Made by a program: the position numbers and the translations under genes
The notes under the pieces: model-generated
Database searches by the model: none
The model's input: only the letters and a program-made list of their open reading frames with translations
Told to the model about the DNA's origin: nothing
In this document: in pieces, positions 27,736 through 37,082 of the stretch
Numbering within the stretch: position 1 is the stretch's first letter
Layout of the letters: every line of letters starts with the position of its first letter
NCBI GenBank assembly: GCA_963786295.1
Contig: CAWAYV010000006.1
Span: forward strand, 195,711 to 259,710
Reading direction: 5' to 3'
DNA length: 64,000 bases
Source: JACCZX01 sp963786295
GTDB lineage: Bacteria; Pseudomonadota; Gammaproteobacteria; Burkholderiales; Burkholderiaceae_F

Positions 27736-29394
27736 TCACGCGTGCCAGCGGCGCTGAATCACTCTGAATCGGTTCGCGACGAACGCACTATCCGTGTAGC
27801 TCGCATTCGCCGCCGGATTGGCGCCGGTGGCGTGATAGTCCGAAAACGCAGCCGACTGATTGACGTAGACGTTGCTCAGCAGGTTGATCGAAAGCGCGAC
27901 ACCGGCACGCAGTGTCGCTTCGGTCATCGCATCGATCACTTCCTGCTTGGTCGAGTACAGCCCGACCGTCAGTGCACCGCGCTCCTTGACGATTTTTTCG
28001 GACAATGCAATCGCGGCCATCGCGTCAGGCACTTTGACGATCAAGCTGATCGGACCGAAACGCTCTTGCGTGTACACCGACTCGTTGGCTGCATCGGTCT
28101 TCATCAGCAGCGGTGTATGTACGTTGGCGGCGGGGAATTCGGCATTGTCCAGTTTGCGCGATGCCAGCACGACGTCCGCGAGTGCCGGCGCATCTTCAAT
28201 GCGTTTTAACGTATCCGGCGATTGAATCGATCCAAGCACCGCGGTTGCGACTGCGGCATCGGAAAGCAGCTTCTCGACTGCTCTTCCGAGATCCGACGCC
28301 ACGTCGTCAAAGCTCTTGTGTCCTTCGTCGGTATCGATGCCGCCGGCCGGAACGAAAATGTCTTGCGTCGTCGTGCACATCTGCCCCGAATACAGGCTCA
28401 ATGTGAACGCGAGGTTCTTCAGCATCGCTTTGTAATTGTCGGTCGATTCGATCACGACGTTGTTAACACCCGCCAGCTCGGCGTAGACCTGCGCCTGTCG
28501 AGCGTTGTCGATCAGCCAGCGGCCAAAGGAATTGCTGCCGGTAAAGTCGATCGAGCGCACCGACGGATTCGTCGCCAGCGCCTGCGTGGCCTTCGGATCG
28601 CTGGTGACCGCAAGTGAAACCAGATTCGGATCGATGCCGTTCTCGGCCAGCACGTCACGCACGATGCGCACGCTGATCGCGGCCGGCAGAATTGCGTTCG
28701 GATGAGGTTTGACGATCACCGGATTGCCGGTCACCAATGCGGCGAACAATCCAGGATAGGTGTTCCAGGTGGGAAACGTGCCACAGCCGATCACCAGCGC
28801 GACACCGCGGCCGACGATCTCGAAGCGTTTTTCCATCACCAGCGGCGGGTTCTTGCCTTGCGGCTTTTCCCAGCGCGCAGCGCTCGGCACGGAACTCATT
28901 TCACGGTACGCATACGCGACCGCTTCGAGTCCGCGGTCCTGCGCATGCGGTCCGCCGGCCTGGAACGCCATCATCCAACCCTGCCCGGTGGTCACCATCA
29001 CGGCATGAGCGATTTCGAAGCTCGCCTTGTTCAATCTCGCGAGCGCTTCGAGGCAGATGCCGGTACGACCTTCGACGCCGAGCTTCTGCCACGCCGGCAT
29101 CGCGGCGAGCGCGGCGTCGATCAACGCCTGCGGCTCGCATACCGGATACTCGACTTCGAGCGGAATGCCGTACGGTGAATGTTCGCTTGCGAGCCAGCCG
29201 ATGCGTCCCGGCTGATCGAGTTCGAACTGCCGTCCGGCATGGCCTAGCGCAGCAGCCTTGCCTTCATCGTTGGCGGCTTCGCCGTAGATCTTGGGGCTGG
29301 GCTGCTCCGGGTACGCGCTCCAGAAGCCGCGCGTACGCATGGCCTCGAGCGCACCATCCAGGGTCGCGCGATGTTTTTCGAATAGCGGATGCAT
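27736..29394 (-). CDS. paaN: Phenylacetate degradation aldehyde dehydrogenase-type protein PaaN
   Basis: 552 residues of the aldehyde dehydrogenase superfamily, of the stand-alone PaaN type found in betaproteobacteria, which lacks the MaoC hydratase domain of the E. coli fusion (PaaZ). Motifs include VALVIGCGTFPTWNTYPGLFAAL, GNPVIVKPHPNAILPA, SIDFTGSNSFGRWL and SGQMCTTTQDIFVP with the catalytic Cys. It is thought to oxidise the ring-opened semialdehyde to 3-oxo-5,6-dehydrosuberyl-CoA. A separate hydratase is not seen in this window. It is the first gene of the minus-strand arm of the paa cluster. Confidence 0.92.
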   Translation of the reverse strand: MHPLFEKHRATLDGALEAMRTRGFWSAYPEQPSPKIYGEAANDEGKAAALGHAGRQFELDQPGRIGWLASEHSPYGIPLEVEYPVCEPQALIDAALAAMPAWQKLGVEGRTGICLEALARLNKASFEIAHAVMVTTGQGWMMAFQAGGPHAQDRGLEAVAYAYREMSSVPSAARWEKPQGKNPPLVMEKRFEIVGRGVALVIGCGTFPTWNTYPGLFAALVTGNPVIVKPHPNAILPAAISVRIVRDVLAENGIDPNLVSLAVTSDPKATQALATNPSVRSIDFTGSNSFGRWLIDNARQAQVYAELAGVNNVVIESTDNYKAMLKNLAFTLSLYSGQMCTTTQDIFVPAGGIDTDEGHKSFDDVASDLGRAVEKLLSDAAVATAVLGSIQSPDTLKRIEDAPALADVVLASRKLDNAEFPAANVHTPLLMKTDAANESVYTQERFGPISLIVKVPDAMAAIALSEKIVKERGALTVGLYSTKQEVIDAMTEATLRAGVALSINLLSNVYVNQSAAFSDYHATGANPAANASYTDSAFVANRFRVIQRRWHA

Positions 29395-29409
29395 ACGAGT
29401 GATTGTGAC

Positions 29410-29439
29410 TTGCTTTTTTCGGGAAGTCGAAGCTACTAT
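29410..29439 (+). promoter_or_regulatory. Predicted sigma-70 promoter of the paaG operon
   Basis: TTGCTT (29410-29415), an 18-base spacer and TACTAT (29434-29439). The -10 box runs into the palindromic operator that begins at 29438, a layout suited to repression. Confidence 0.5.
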
Positions 29440-29463
29440 TGATTGAACGGTCGGTCAATTAAT
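29438..29463. promoter_or_regulatory. Palindromic operator, probably bound by PaaR
   Basis: ATTGATTGAACGG and TCGGTCAATTAAT are inverted arms matching at 10 of 13 paired positions. The core TTGAACGGTCGGTCAA resembles known betaproteobacterial PaaR sites built on ACCGACCG-like half-sites. It sits between paaN and paaG, six bases before the paaG ATG, and can control both arms. The nearby paaR makes it the likely ligand-responsive repressor. Confidence 0.7.
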
Positions 29464-29468
29464 TGGGA

Positions 29469-30281
29469 ATGGCGCGTATTTCTTTCGACACTTACGAATC
29501 GATTCGCGTCGACGTGACAGACGGTGTTGCGACGCTGACACTGCATCGTCCCGATCGATTGAACAGCTTCACTGTAGCGATGCACGGCGAAGTTCGGGCT
29601 GCGCTTGACGCAATTAGCGGCAGATCGGTCGATTCGCTGCTTCGTGTTGACGGGAGCCGGGCGCGGTTTTTGCGCCGGACAGGATCTGTCGGATCGCGCG
29701 GTGGCGCCCGATGCTGAAGGAGTCGATCTCGGTGCCTCGATCGAACACTATTACAAGCCGCTGCTGCAGCGTCTGCGCGCGCTGCCGATGCCGACGATCG
29801 CGGCGGTCAACGGTGTCGCCGCCGGCGCCGGCGCAAACATTCCGCTTGCGTGCGATCTGGTGTACGCAGCGCAGTCGGCAAGTTTCATTCAATCGTTTTC
29901 AAAGCTGGGTCTGGTACCCGATTGCGGCGGCACCTGGTGGCTGCCGCGACTCGATCGGGCCCGGCACGAGCGATGGGGATGACGCTGCTGGGTGAGAAGC
30001 TGTCCGCCGCACAGGCGGAGGAGTGGGGGTTGATCTGGCGCTGTGTGGCGGACGATCAGTTGATGCCGACGGTGAAGGCCGTGGCGCTGCAGCTGGCGGC
30101 CGGCCCGACGCGCGGCTACGTACGCACTCGACAGGCGATCGATGCGGCGATGTTGTTGCCGCTCGAAGGCGCGCTCGACGTTGAACGCGACTATCAGCGT
30201 GAGCTGGGCCGATCCGCCGACTATCGTGAAGGCGTATCCGCGTTCATCGAAAAACGCGCGGCAAAGTTCACGGGTCGTTAA
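29469..30281 (+). CDS. paaG: Phenylacetate degradation enoyl-CoA hydratase/isomerase PaaG (three extra bases)
   Basis: A crotonase-family isomerase that converts ring-1,2-epoxyphenylacetyl-CoA to the oxepin. The start at 29469 gives MARISFDTYESIRVDV. The core carries CFVLTGAGRGFCAGQDLSDRA, the oxyanion-hole segment AAVNGVAAGAGANIPLACDLV and SFSKLGLVPDCGGTWWLPRL. Frame breaks lie near 29615 and 29953-29963; removing one and two bases gives 269 residues and the expected GPARAMGMTLLGEKL. It is the first plus-strand gene after the operator; its stop shares one base with the paaI start (TAATG). Confidence 0.9.
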
Positions 30282-30727
30282 TGGACGATAAACAACCGAA
30301 GAGTGGACAGGCGATCGCCGAAGCGGTGCGCGACCGCATGTTCAGTGAAGACGCCGCGTCGCGCAGTCTTGGCATGCGAGTCGAAGCAGTCGGTCCCGGT
30401 TTTTCTAAGTTGTCGATGGCGATTCGGGCCGACATGTTGAACGGCCACATGACATGCCACGGCGGCCTCATTACCACTCTCGCGGACTCGGCGTTCGCTT
30501 TTGCTTGCAACAGTCATAACGAAGTGACGGTCGCGTCGGGCATCGTCGTGGATTTTTTGGCGCCCGCCTACGAAGGCGATGTACTGCGCGCGGAGTGTCA
30601 TGAAGTCGCTCTGACCGGCCGCACCGGCGTCTATGACGTCAGAGTCACGAACCAGCACGGCAAGACTGTTGTGGTCATGCGGGGCCGTTCGCACACGATC
30701 AAGGGCAAGGCGGTGGTGCAGTTGTGA
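30281..30727 (+). CDS. paaI: Hydroxyphenylacetyl-CoA thioesterase PaaI
   Basis: A hotdog thioesterase of 148 residues that salvages CoA from non-productive aryl-CoA esters. The catalytic segment is MLNGHMTCHGGLITTLADSAFAFACNS, with the HGG motif of PaaI proteins. VVDFLAPAYEGDVLRAECHEV and TGVYDVRVTNQHGKTVVVMRGRS complete the fold. The start overlaps the paaG stop and the stop overlaps the paaK GTG (GTGA). The frame is intact. Confidence 0.93.
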   Translation: MDDKQPKSGQAIAEAVRDRMFSEDAASRSLGMRVEAVGPGFSKLSMAIRADMLNGHMTCHGGLITTLADSAFAFACNSHNEVTVASGIVVDFLAPAYEGDVLRAECHEVALTGRTGVYDVRVTNQHGKTVVVMRGRSHTIKGKAVVQL

Positions 30728-32037
30728 TTACAGACGATCTGGAGCCGATCGAGCGCATCGGCGCAAACGCGCGCGGTGAGCTGCAGGCGCTGCAGCTAGA
30801 GCGGCTGCGCTGGTCGCTCGCGCATGCCTACAACAACGTGCCGCACTATCGCGCCAAATTCGACGCTGCACGCGTACGCCCGGCAGACCTGAAATCACTC
30901 GCAGATCTGGCGCGGTTTCCATTCACCACCAAGCACGATCTGCGCGAGACCTATCCGTTTGGCATGTTCGCCGTGCCGCAGGAAAAAATCGTGCGTATTC
31001 ACGCGTCGAGCGGAACGACAGGCAAGCCGACGGTGGTGGGTTACACCGCAAAGGACATCGACACCTGGGCCAGCGTGATGGCGCGCTCGATTCGCGCCGC
31101 CGGCGGCAGGCGCGGCGACATCATTCACGTCGCGTACGGCTACGGTCTTTTCACCGGTGGCCTGGGGGCGCACTACGGCGCGGAAAAACTCGGGTGCACG
31201 GTGATTCCAGTATCCGGCGGCATGACCGAACGCCAGGTACAACTGATCGTCGACTTCAAGCCGAAGATCATCATGGTGACGCCGTCGTACATGCTGGCGA
31301 TCGTCGAAGAAATGCAAAAGCAGGGCGTTGATCCAAAGACATGCTCGCTGCGGATCGGCATCTTCGGCGCCGAGCCGTGGACCGCGGCGATGCGCGAGGC
31401 GATCGAAACCAAGACGTCGCTCGATGCGATCGACATCTACGGGCTGTCCGAAATCATCGGCCCGGGTGTTGCGCAGGAATGCATCGAGACGAAAGATGGT
31501 CTCACTGTTTGGGAGGACCATTTTTATCCGGAGATCATCGATCCAGACAGCGGCGAAGTGTTGCCGGAGGGAGAAAAAGGCGAGCTGGTCTTCACGTCGT
31601 TGACGAAGGAAGCGCTGCCGATGATTCGCTATCGCACGCGCGATTTGACGCGGCTGCTGCCGCCCGACACGCGCGCAGCATGCGGCGCATCGAGAAGATC
31701 ACCGGCCGCTCGGACGACATGCTGATCATTCGCGGCGTCAATCTGTTCCCGACACAGATCGAAGAGCTGATTTTGAAGCAGCCCGAACTCGAACCGCATT
31801 ACACGCTCGAAGTCACGCGGCCTGCGAATCTCGACGAATTGACGGTGCATGTCGAGATGGGGCTCACAACTTGCGAGCGGCAGCCGGGATGCGCAGCGCG
31901 CCGCCGCGCAAAGGCTCGAGCACGCAATCAAGGCCTATGTTGGGTTGTCAGCGAGCGCGCAGCTCGCTACGCCGATGGCGATCGAGCGCTCGCTGGGCAA
32001 AGCCAAGCGCATCGTTGATCGGCGCTCGGACAAGTAA
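30724..32037 (+). CDS. paaK: Phenylacetate-CoA ligase PaaK (three extra bases)
   Basis: It activates phenylacetate with ATP and CoA, the first step of the pathway. The AMP-binding motif IHASSGTTGKPTVVGYT lies near residue 95. YGLSEIIGPGVAQEC and the hinge region RRIEKITGRSDDMLIIRGVN follow. The C-terminus ends AIERSLGKAKRIVDRR. The frame breaks near 31668-31680, where two extra bases (GC) interrupt DTRSMRRIEK, and near 31858-31866 in a run of four G. Without these, 436 residues result, the normal PaaK length. The GTG start overlaps the paaI stop. Confidence 0.92.
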
Positions 32038-32050
32038 CTGAGGAGTAACC

Positions 32051-33049
32051 ATGTACACCCAGGCGATGGACATTCCGTCCGGCGACCGCGACGAAGCGCC
32101 GGTTAAGACCGATGAGCAATATGAGGCCGAATTCGAAGCCAAGCTCGCGCGCGGCGATTTCATCGAACCGAAGGACTGGATGCCCGAGCGCTATCGCAAG
32201 ACGCTGATCCGGCAGATCAGCCAGCACGCGCACTCGGAAATTGTCGGCATGCTGCCCGAAGGCGGCTGGATCACCCGCGCCCCGACCCTCGAACGCAAGT
32301 GCATCCTGCTGGCCAAGGTGCAGGATGAAGCCGGCCACGGCATGTATCTGTATTCAGCCGCAGAAACGCTCGGCGTGTCACGCGACGAGTTGATCGAAGC
32401 TTTGCACACCGGCAAGGCCAAGTATTCGTCGATCTTCAACTACCCGACGAAGACGTGGGCCGATATCGGCGTCGTCGGCTGGCTGGTCGATGGCGCGGCG
32501 ATCATGAATCAGATTCCACTGACACGCTGCTCGTACGGGCCGTACGCGCGCGCGATGATTCGCGTCTGCAAGGAAGAGTCGTTTCATCAGCGACAGGGAT
32601 ACGACCTACTGCTGACGCTGATGAAGGGCTCGGAGGATCAGCGTGCGATGGTGCAGGATGCCGTTAACCGCTGGTGGTGGCCGTCGCTGATGATGTTCGG
32701 CCCGCACGACAGCGAATCGACCAACAGCGGCGACTCGATGAAGTGGGGCATCAAGCGCATCAGCAACGACGAGCTGCGGCAGAAGTTCGTCGACGCGACG
32801 GTGCCGCAAGCGCAACTGCTGGGCGTAACGCTGCCCGATCCCGATCTGAAGTTCGACGACGCGACGGGTCACTGGACCTTCGGTCCGATCGACTGGAACG
32901 AATTCTGGAACGTCGTCAACGGCAAGGGTCAGTGCAATGAAGAACGCCTGGCCGACCGCGTCAGGGCATGGGAAGACGGCGCCTGGGTGCGCGACGCAGC
33001 GCTGGCACACGCGCAGAAAAAGCGCCATCGCGATTGCGTCGCAGCGTAG
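32051..33049 (+). CDS. paaA: Phenylacetyl-CoA 1,2-epoxidase catalytic subunit PaaA
   Basis: The di-iron catalytic subunit of the epoxidase, 332 residues. Iron ligands are visible in the usual places: EAKLARGDFIEPKDWMPE early on, VQDEAGHGMYLYSAAE, and CKEESFHQRQGYDLL. GAGGAG lies upstream of the ATG at 32051. Eight bases separate its stop from paaB. The frame is intact. It needs PaaC as structural partner and PaaE as reductase, both encoded here. Confidence 0.95.
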   Translation: MYTQAMDIPSGDRDEAPVKTDEQYEAEFEAKLARGDFIEPKDWMPERYRKTLIRQISQHAHSEIVGMLPEGGWITRAPTLERKCILLAKVQDEAGHGMYLYSAAETLGVSRDELIEALHTGKAKYSSIFNYPTKTWADIGVVGWLVDGAAIMNQIPLTRCSYGPYARAMIRVCKEESFHQRQGYDLLLTLMKGSEDQRAMVQDAVNRWWWPSLMMFGPHDSESTNSGDSMKWGIKRISNDELRQKFVDATVPQAQLLGVTLPDPDLKFDDATGHWTFGPIDWNEFWNVVNGKGQCNEERLADRVRAWEDGAWVRDAALAHAQKKRHRDCVAA

Positions 33050-33057
33050 GAATCGAA

Positions 33058-33345
33058 ATGGATCGCAAAGAGTGGCCTCTGTGGGAAGTATTTATCCGCA
33101 GCCGCAACGGGCTGGATCACAAGCATTGCGGCAGCGTGCACGCGGCCGACCCTTCGATGGCGCTGAAGAATGCGCGCGACGTGTTCACGCGCCGCATGGA
33201 AGGCGTCAGCGTCTGGGTCGTGCGCGCCGATGACATCGTCGCGAGCGATCCGGACGCGAAGCCGGAGATGTTCGATCCCGCCGAAGACAAGATCTACCGG
33301 CATCCGACGTTCTATACGTTGCCGGACGAAGTCAATCACATGTGA
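33058..33345 (+). CDS. paaB: Phenylacetyl-CoA epoxidase subunit PaaB
   Basis: A small subunit of 95 residues (MDRKEWPLWEVFIRS ... LDHKHCGSVHAADPSMALKNARD) that belongs to the epoxidase complex and bridges PaaAC units. The ATG at 33058 is preceded by AGGAA; a longer frame upstream overlaps paaA and has no family similarity. Its stop shares one base with the paaC start. The frame is intact. Confidence 0.94.
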   Translation: MDRKEWPLWEVFIRSRNGLDHKHCGSVHAADPSMALKNARDVFTRRMEGVSVWVVRADDIVASDPDAKPEMFDPAEDKIYRHPTFYTLPDEVNHM

Positions 33346-34104
33346 TGGCGGCGTCGATTTCTGTCGCAAGCGACGCGCGTCTTGAATACGTGCTGCGCAT
33401 TGCCGATTCTTCGTTGATTCTCGGCCATCGACTCTCCGAGTGGTGCGGTCACGGCCCGGTGCTCGAGGAGGACATCGCGCTGACCAACGTGGCGCTCGAC
33501 CTGATCGGTCAGGCGCGTTCGCTGTACGCGTATGCCGGTGCGCTCGAGGGCAACGGACGAAGCGAAGATCAGTTGGCGTTTGAGCGCAACGAAAGCGAAT
33601 TCCGCAACGTCACGATCGTCGAACTGCCGAACGGCGACTACGGTTTCACGATCATGCGTAATTTTCTGTTCACCACGTTTCAGCGCGAGCTGTGGCCAGC
33701 GCTTCAGGCGTCTGCTGAAGTGCAACTGTCCGAGATTGCGCACAAGAGCCTGACCGAAACCCGGTATCACGTGCAACACGCATCGGATTGGGTGATCAGG
33801 CTGGGTGACGGCACCGACGAATCGCATGCGCGGATGCAACGCGCACTCGACACGCTGTGGCCCTACACGGCGGAGTTCTTCAGCGTCTCGGCGATCGACG
33901 GTGCCGACGTCGGCCCGGCATGGTCGACGCTTGAAAGCCGATGGTCGTCCGCGATCCGTCCTGTGCTCGACGTCGCGACGTTGCAAATTCCAGCTCGAAC
34001 CTCTTTCTATCGCGCGGCAAAGAGGGATCCATGGCGAGCACCTGACACCCTTGCTCGCCGAGATGCAGTATCTGCAGCGCACCTATCCGAACTGCGACTG
34101 GTGA
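33345..34104 (+). CDS. paaC: Phenylacetyl-CoA epoxidase structural subunit PaaC (one frame break)
   Basis: The non-catalytic partner of PaaA. After the ATG at 33345 come LEYVLRIADSSLILGHRLSEWCGHGP and EDIALTNVALDLIGQARSLY. SLTETRYHVQHASDWVIRLGDGT is further on. The frame changes between 33995 and 34020, then continues GIHGEHLTPLLAEMQYLQRTYP and ends in CDW with TGA at 34102-34104. Read without correction the frame would run straight into paaE as one false fusion. With one base removed it is 252 residues, normal for PaaC. Confidence 0.9.
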
Positions 34105-35168
34105 TGACACCGAGGTATCACACGCTGCGAATTGCTGAGGTTCGGCCGGAGACGCCCGAGTGCATCAGCGTGAAGTTCGACCTTCCGCCCGAGCTCGCGC
34201 CCGAGTATCGATTTGTGCAAGGACAGCACATTGGATTGCGCGCAACGCTCGACGGTGAAGAGCTGCGCCGCTCGTATTCGATCTGCTCGGGCGTCGATGA
34301 CGGCGAGATTCGGGTTGCGATCAAGAAGGTCGGCGGCGGAAAGTTTTCGCGCTGGGCCAACGAGGCGCTGAAGGCAGGCGATCGGATCGATGTCATGACA
34401 CCCGAGGGTCGGTTCTTCACAACGCTCGATTCCGCGAAAACCAAGCATTACGCGGCGTTTGTCGCCGGCAGCGGGATTACGCCGGTGTTGTCGCTGATTC
34501 GCACGACGCTCGCGCGCGAACCGAAGTCGCGCTTCACGCTGGTCTATGGCAATCGGCGGCAGTCATCGGTGATGTTTCACGAGGCATTGGAGGATTTGAA
34601 GGACCGCTACCTGACGCGCTTTCGTCTGTACAACGTTTTTTCGCGCGAAGCACAGGAGGTCGACTTGTTTAACGGTCGGATCAACGCGGCCAAGGTCAAT
34701 CAGTTCCTCGAATCTCTGGTTCCGCCCGACACGATCGACGAGGCGTTCATCTGCGGGCCGCTGACGATGATCGACGAAGTCGAGGTCGCGCTGATCGCCG
34801 CCGGAGTGCCTTCGCAGCATGTGCATGTGGAGCGTTTCGGCATTCCAAGCGAGACGGCGCAAACGATCGATGACGCCGAAGCAGCACAGTCGCATATCGA
34901 GCTGATCGTCGACGGCATACGGCGCGAAGTGGATTTCATACCGGGACAGCATTCGATTCTCGATGCGGGCCGCGAGGCGGGTATCGATCTGCCCTTTTCA
35001 TGCAAGGGCGGCATGTGCAGTACCTGCCGCGCCAAAGTGCTCGACGGACAGGTTCGGATGGCGAAGAACTACGCACTCGAGCCGCACGAAGTCGCAGAAG
35101 GCTTTGTGCTGACGTGCCAGTCGTACCCGCTGACCGAGCGCGTCGTCATTTCATACGACGCGAGATAA
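34104..35168 (+). CDS. paaE: Phenylacetyl-CoA epoxidase reductase PaaE
   Basis: An FAD and [2Fe-2S] electron-transfer subunit using NADPH. The flavin site RRSYSICSGVDDGEIRVAIKK, the nucleotide-binding FVAGSGITPVLSLIRTTL and the plant-type ferredoxin domain at the C-terminus, with ligands in DLPFSCKGGMCSTCRAKV and VLTCQSYPL, are all present. The ATG at 34104 shares one base with the paaC TGA (TGATG). The gene therefore follows paaC directly, with no paaD between them. 354 residues, frame intact. Confidence 0.94.
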   Translation: MTPRYHTLRIAEVRPETPECISVKFDLPPELAPEYRFVQGQHIGLRATLDGEELRRSYSICSGVDDGEIRVAIKKVGGGKFSRWANEALKAGDRIDVMTPEGRFFTTLDSAKTKHYAAFVAGSGITPVLSLIRTTLAREPKSRFTLVYGNRRQSSVMFHEALEDLKDRYLTRFRLYNVFSREAQEVDLFNGRINAAKVNQFLESLVPPDTIDEAFICGPLTMIDEVEVALIAAGVPSQHVHVERFGIPSETAQTIDDAEAAQSHIELIVDGIRREVDFIPGQHSILDAGREAGIDLPFSCKGGMCSTCRAKVLDGQVRMAKNYALEPHEVAEGFVLTCQSYPLTERVVISYDAR

Positions 35169-35171
35169 CCG

Positions 35172-35834
35172 ATGGCGAGAACGAAGGCGGCAGGATTCGA
35201 CAAACAGCGCGCGGCGATCCGCGATGCAGCGGCGCGTGAGTTTGCGGACAAGGGTTACGCTGCTGCGACGATCGCCGATATCGCTCGTACGTGCGGCGTA
35301 TCGAAGGCGTTGATGTATCACTATTACCGCGACAAGGAGCACCTGCTGGCCGACATCGCCGAAAGCTATATCGAGCGGCTGCAAGCGATCATCGATCAGG
35401 TGCGTGCCGAGTCGTTGCCGCCGGCCGCGCACTTGCGGCGCCTGATCGAGCTGTTCATGGCCGAATACGAACACTCGGCGGCGCGCCATCGCGTGCTGGT
35501 GCAGGACGTCAAGTATCTGCAGCGCGTGCATCGGTCGCGCGTGCTGGCGAAGGAGCGCAAGGTCGTGCTGGGGTATGCCGATGTGGTTAAGAAGCTGGCG
35601 CCGCAGAGCGATCGCACGGACCTCATCAAGCCGTTGACGATGATGCTGTTCGGCATGATCAACTGGACGTTTACCTGGTTCAAGGAGCGCGGTCCGTTGT
35701 CGTACGCCGACATGGCGCCGGTCGTCGCCGACCTGTTTTTGGGTGGCATTGCACGCGTGCGAGCGCCGACGCATGGTCGCAAGCAACGCCCGCACACAGA
35801 CCGCGCGACAGCGCCAAACAGGGCGACCGCATGA
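35172..35834 (+). CDS. paaR: TetR-family regulator, probable phenylacetate repressor PaaR
   Basis: 220 residues. The N-terminal helix-turn-helix is typical of TetR/AcrR (AAAREFADKGYAAATIADIARTCGVSKALMYHYYRDKEHLL). The C-terminal ligand domain ends around FGMINWTFTWFKERG. It lies four bases after paaE and overlaps paaJ by four bases. In Burkholderiales, TetR-type PaaR senses phenylacetyl-CoA and represses paa genes, and the palindrome at 29438-29463 is its probable target. The last 20 residues are basic and divergent. Confidence 0.87.
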   Translation: MARTKAAGFDKQRAAIRDAAAREFADKGYAAATIADIARTCGVSKALMYHYYRDKEHLLADIAESYIERLQAIIDQVRAESLPPAAHLRRLIELFMAEYEHSAARHRVLVQDVKYLQRVHRSRVLAKERKVVLGYADVVKKLAPQSDRTDLIKPLTMMLFGMINWTFTWFKERGPLSYADMAPVVADLFLGGIARVRAPTHGRKQRPHTDRATAPNRATA

Positions 35835-37034
35835 GCGAAGTGTTCCTGTGCGACGGCGTGCGCACCCCCTTCGGCCGCTACGGCGGCGCTCTGTCCAGCG
35901 TCAGGGTCGATGATCTCGCCGCGATGCCGCTGAAGGCGTTGATGGCGCGCAACACGAGCGTCGATTGGGATGCTGTCGATGACGTGTACTACGGGTGCGC
36001 CAATCAGGCGGGCGAAGACAATCGCAACGTCGCGCGGATGGCGGTGTTGCTTGCTGGTCTACCGACCGACGTTCCCGCCGCAACGATCAATCGCTTGTGC
36101 GGATCCAGCATGGACGCAGTGGGCATTTGCGCCCGCGCGATTCGCGCCGGTGAAGCCGAGCTAATGATTGCCGGCGGTGTCGAAGGAATGTCGCGCGCGC
36201 CGTTTGTGATGCCAAAGGCGGATTCCGCATTTTCCCGCAGCAACTCGGTGTTCGACACCACGCTTGGCTGGCGCTTCGTCAATTCGCAGATGAAGGCGCA
36301 ATACGGCATCGATTCGATGCCGGAAACGGCGGAGAACGTCGCGCAGTGATTTCGGCGTCGCGCGTGCCGATCAGGATGCATTCGCGCTGCGATCGCAGCA
36401 GCGCTATTCGGCGGCGCACGCGCGCGGGTTCTTCGACGACGAGATCGTCGCTGTCAACATTCCCGGCAAGAAGGGCGATACGGTGGTCACCCAGGATGAA
36501 CATCCGCGCGAGACCACGCTCGATGCGCTCGTCGAAATTGAAAGGCGTGGTCAAGCCCGACGGCAGCGTCACAGCAGGCAATGCGTCCGGCATCAACGAC
36601 GGCGCGGTCGCGGTGCTGATCGCGAGCGAACGAGCCGTCGGCAAGTACGGATTGAATCCGATCGCGCGGCTGCGCGGGGTCGCGACGGCCGGCGTGCCGC
36701 CGCGCATTATGGGAATCGGCCCGGCGCCGGCGACGCAGAAAGCTGCTCGAGCGTCACAAGCTGAAGATTGCCGACATCGACGTGATCGAACTGAACGAAG
36801 CGTTCGCGGCGCAGGCGCTGGCGGTGACGCGCCAACTCGGGTCTGCCTGACGACGCGTCGCACGTGAACCCGAACGGCGGCGCGATCGCACTCGGCCATC
36901 CGCTCGGCGCCTCGGGTGCGCGGATCGTGCTCACCGCGGCGCGCCAGCTCAAAGCGAGCGGCGGGCGCTACGCGGTGGCAACGATGTGTATCGGAGTGGG
37001 GCAGGGTATCGCCCTGCTTGTTGAAAGAGTTTGA
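35831..37034 (+). CDS. paaJ: 3-oxoadipyl-CoA/3-oxo-5,6-dehydrosuberyl-CoA thiolase PaaJ (four frame breaks)
   Basis: The final thiolase of phenylacetate breakdown. The active-site Cys lies in ATINRLCGSSMDAVG. IELNEAFAAQALAVTRQLG, HVNPNGGAIALGHPLGASGAR and the C-terminal YAVATMCIGVGQG follow. Frame breaks occur at 36347, near 36534, 36738-36741 and 36839-36843; each is one extra base, and removing them yields 399 residues, exactly the usual size. Read literally the protein stops at 36349 after 172 residues. The ATG overlaps the paaR stop (ATGA). Confidence 0.9.
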
Positions 37035-37082
37035 CTTTGCTTAGATGCGTGTTTGTATTTATTGATAACAAAGAGGAGACAA

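Noticed and set aside
33342..35168. Apparent 608-residue PaaC-PaaE fusion protein
   Set aside because: The PaaC tail GIHGEHLTPLLAEMQYLQ and its stop are in a neighbouring frame, overlapping the paaE ATG; the fusion is produced by a frame error.
35831..37034. Truncated thiolase as a pseudogene
   Set aside because: All downstream motifs are perfectly conserved and removing four single bases restores the exact family length; decay would not leave this.
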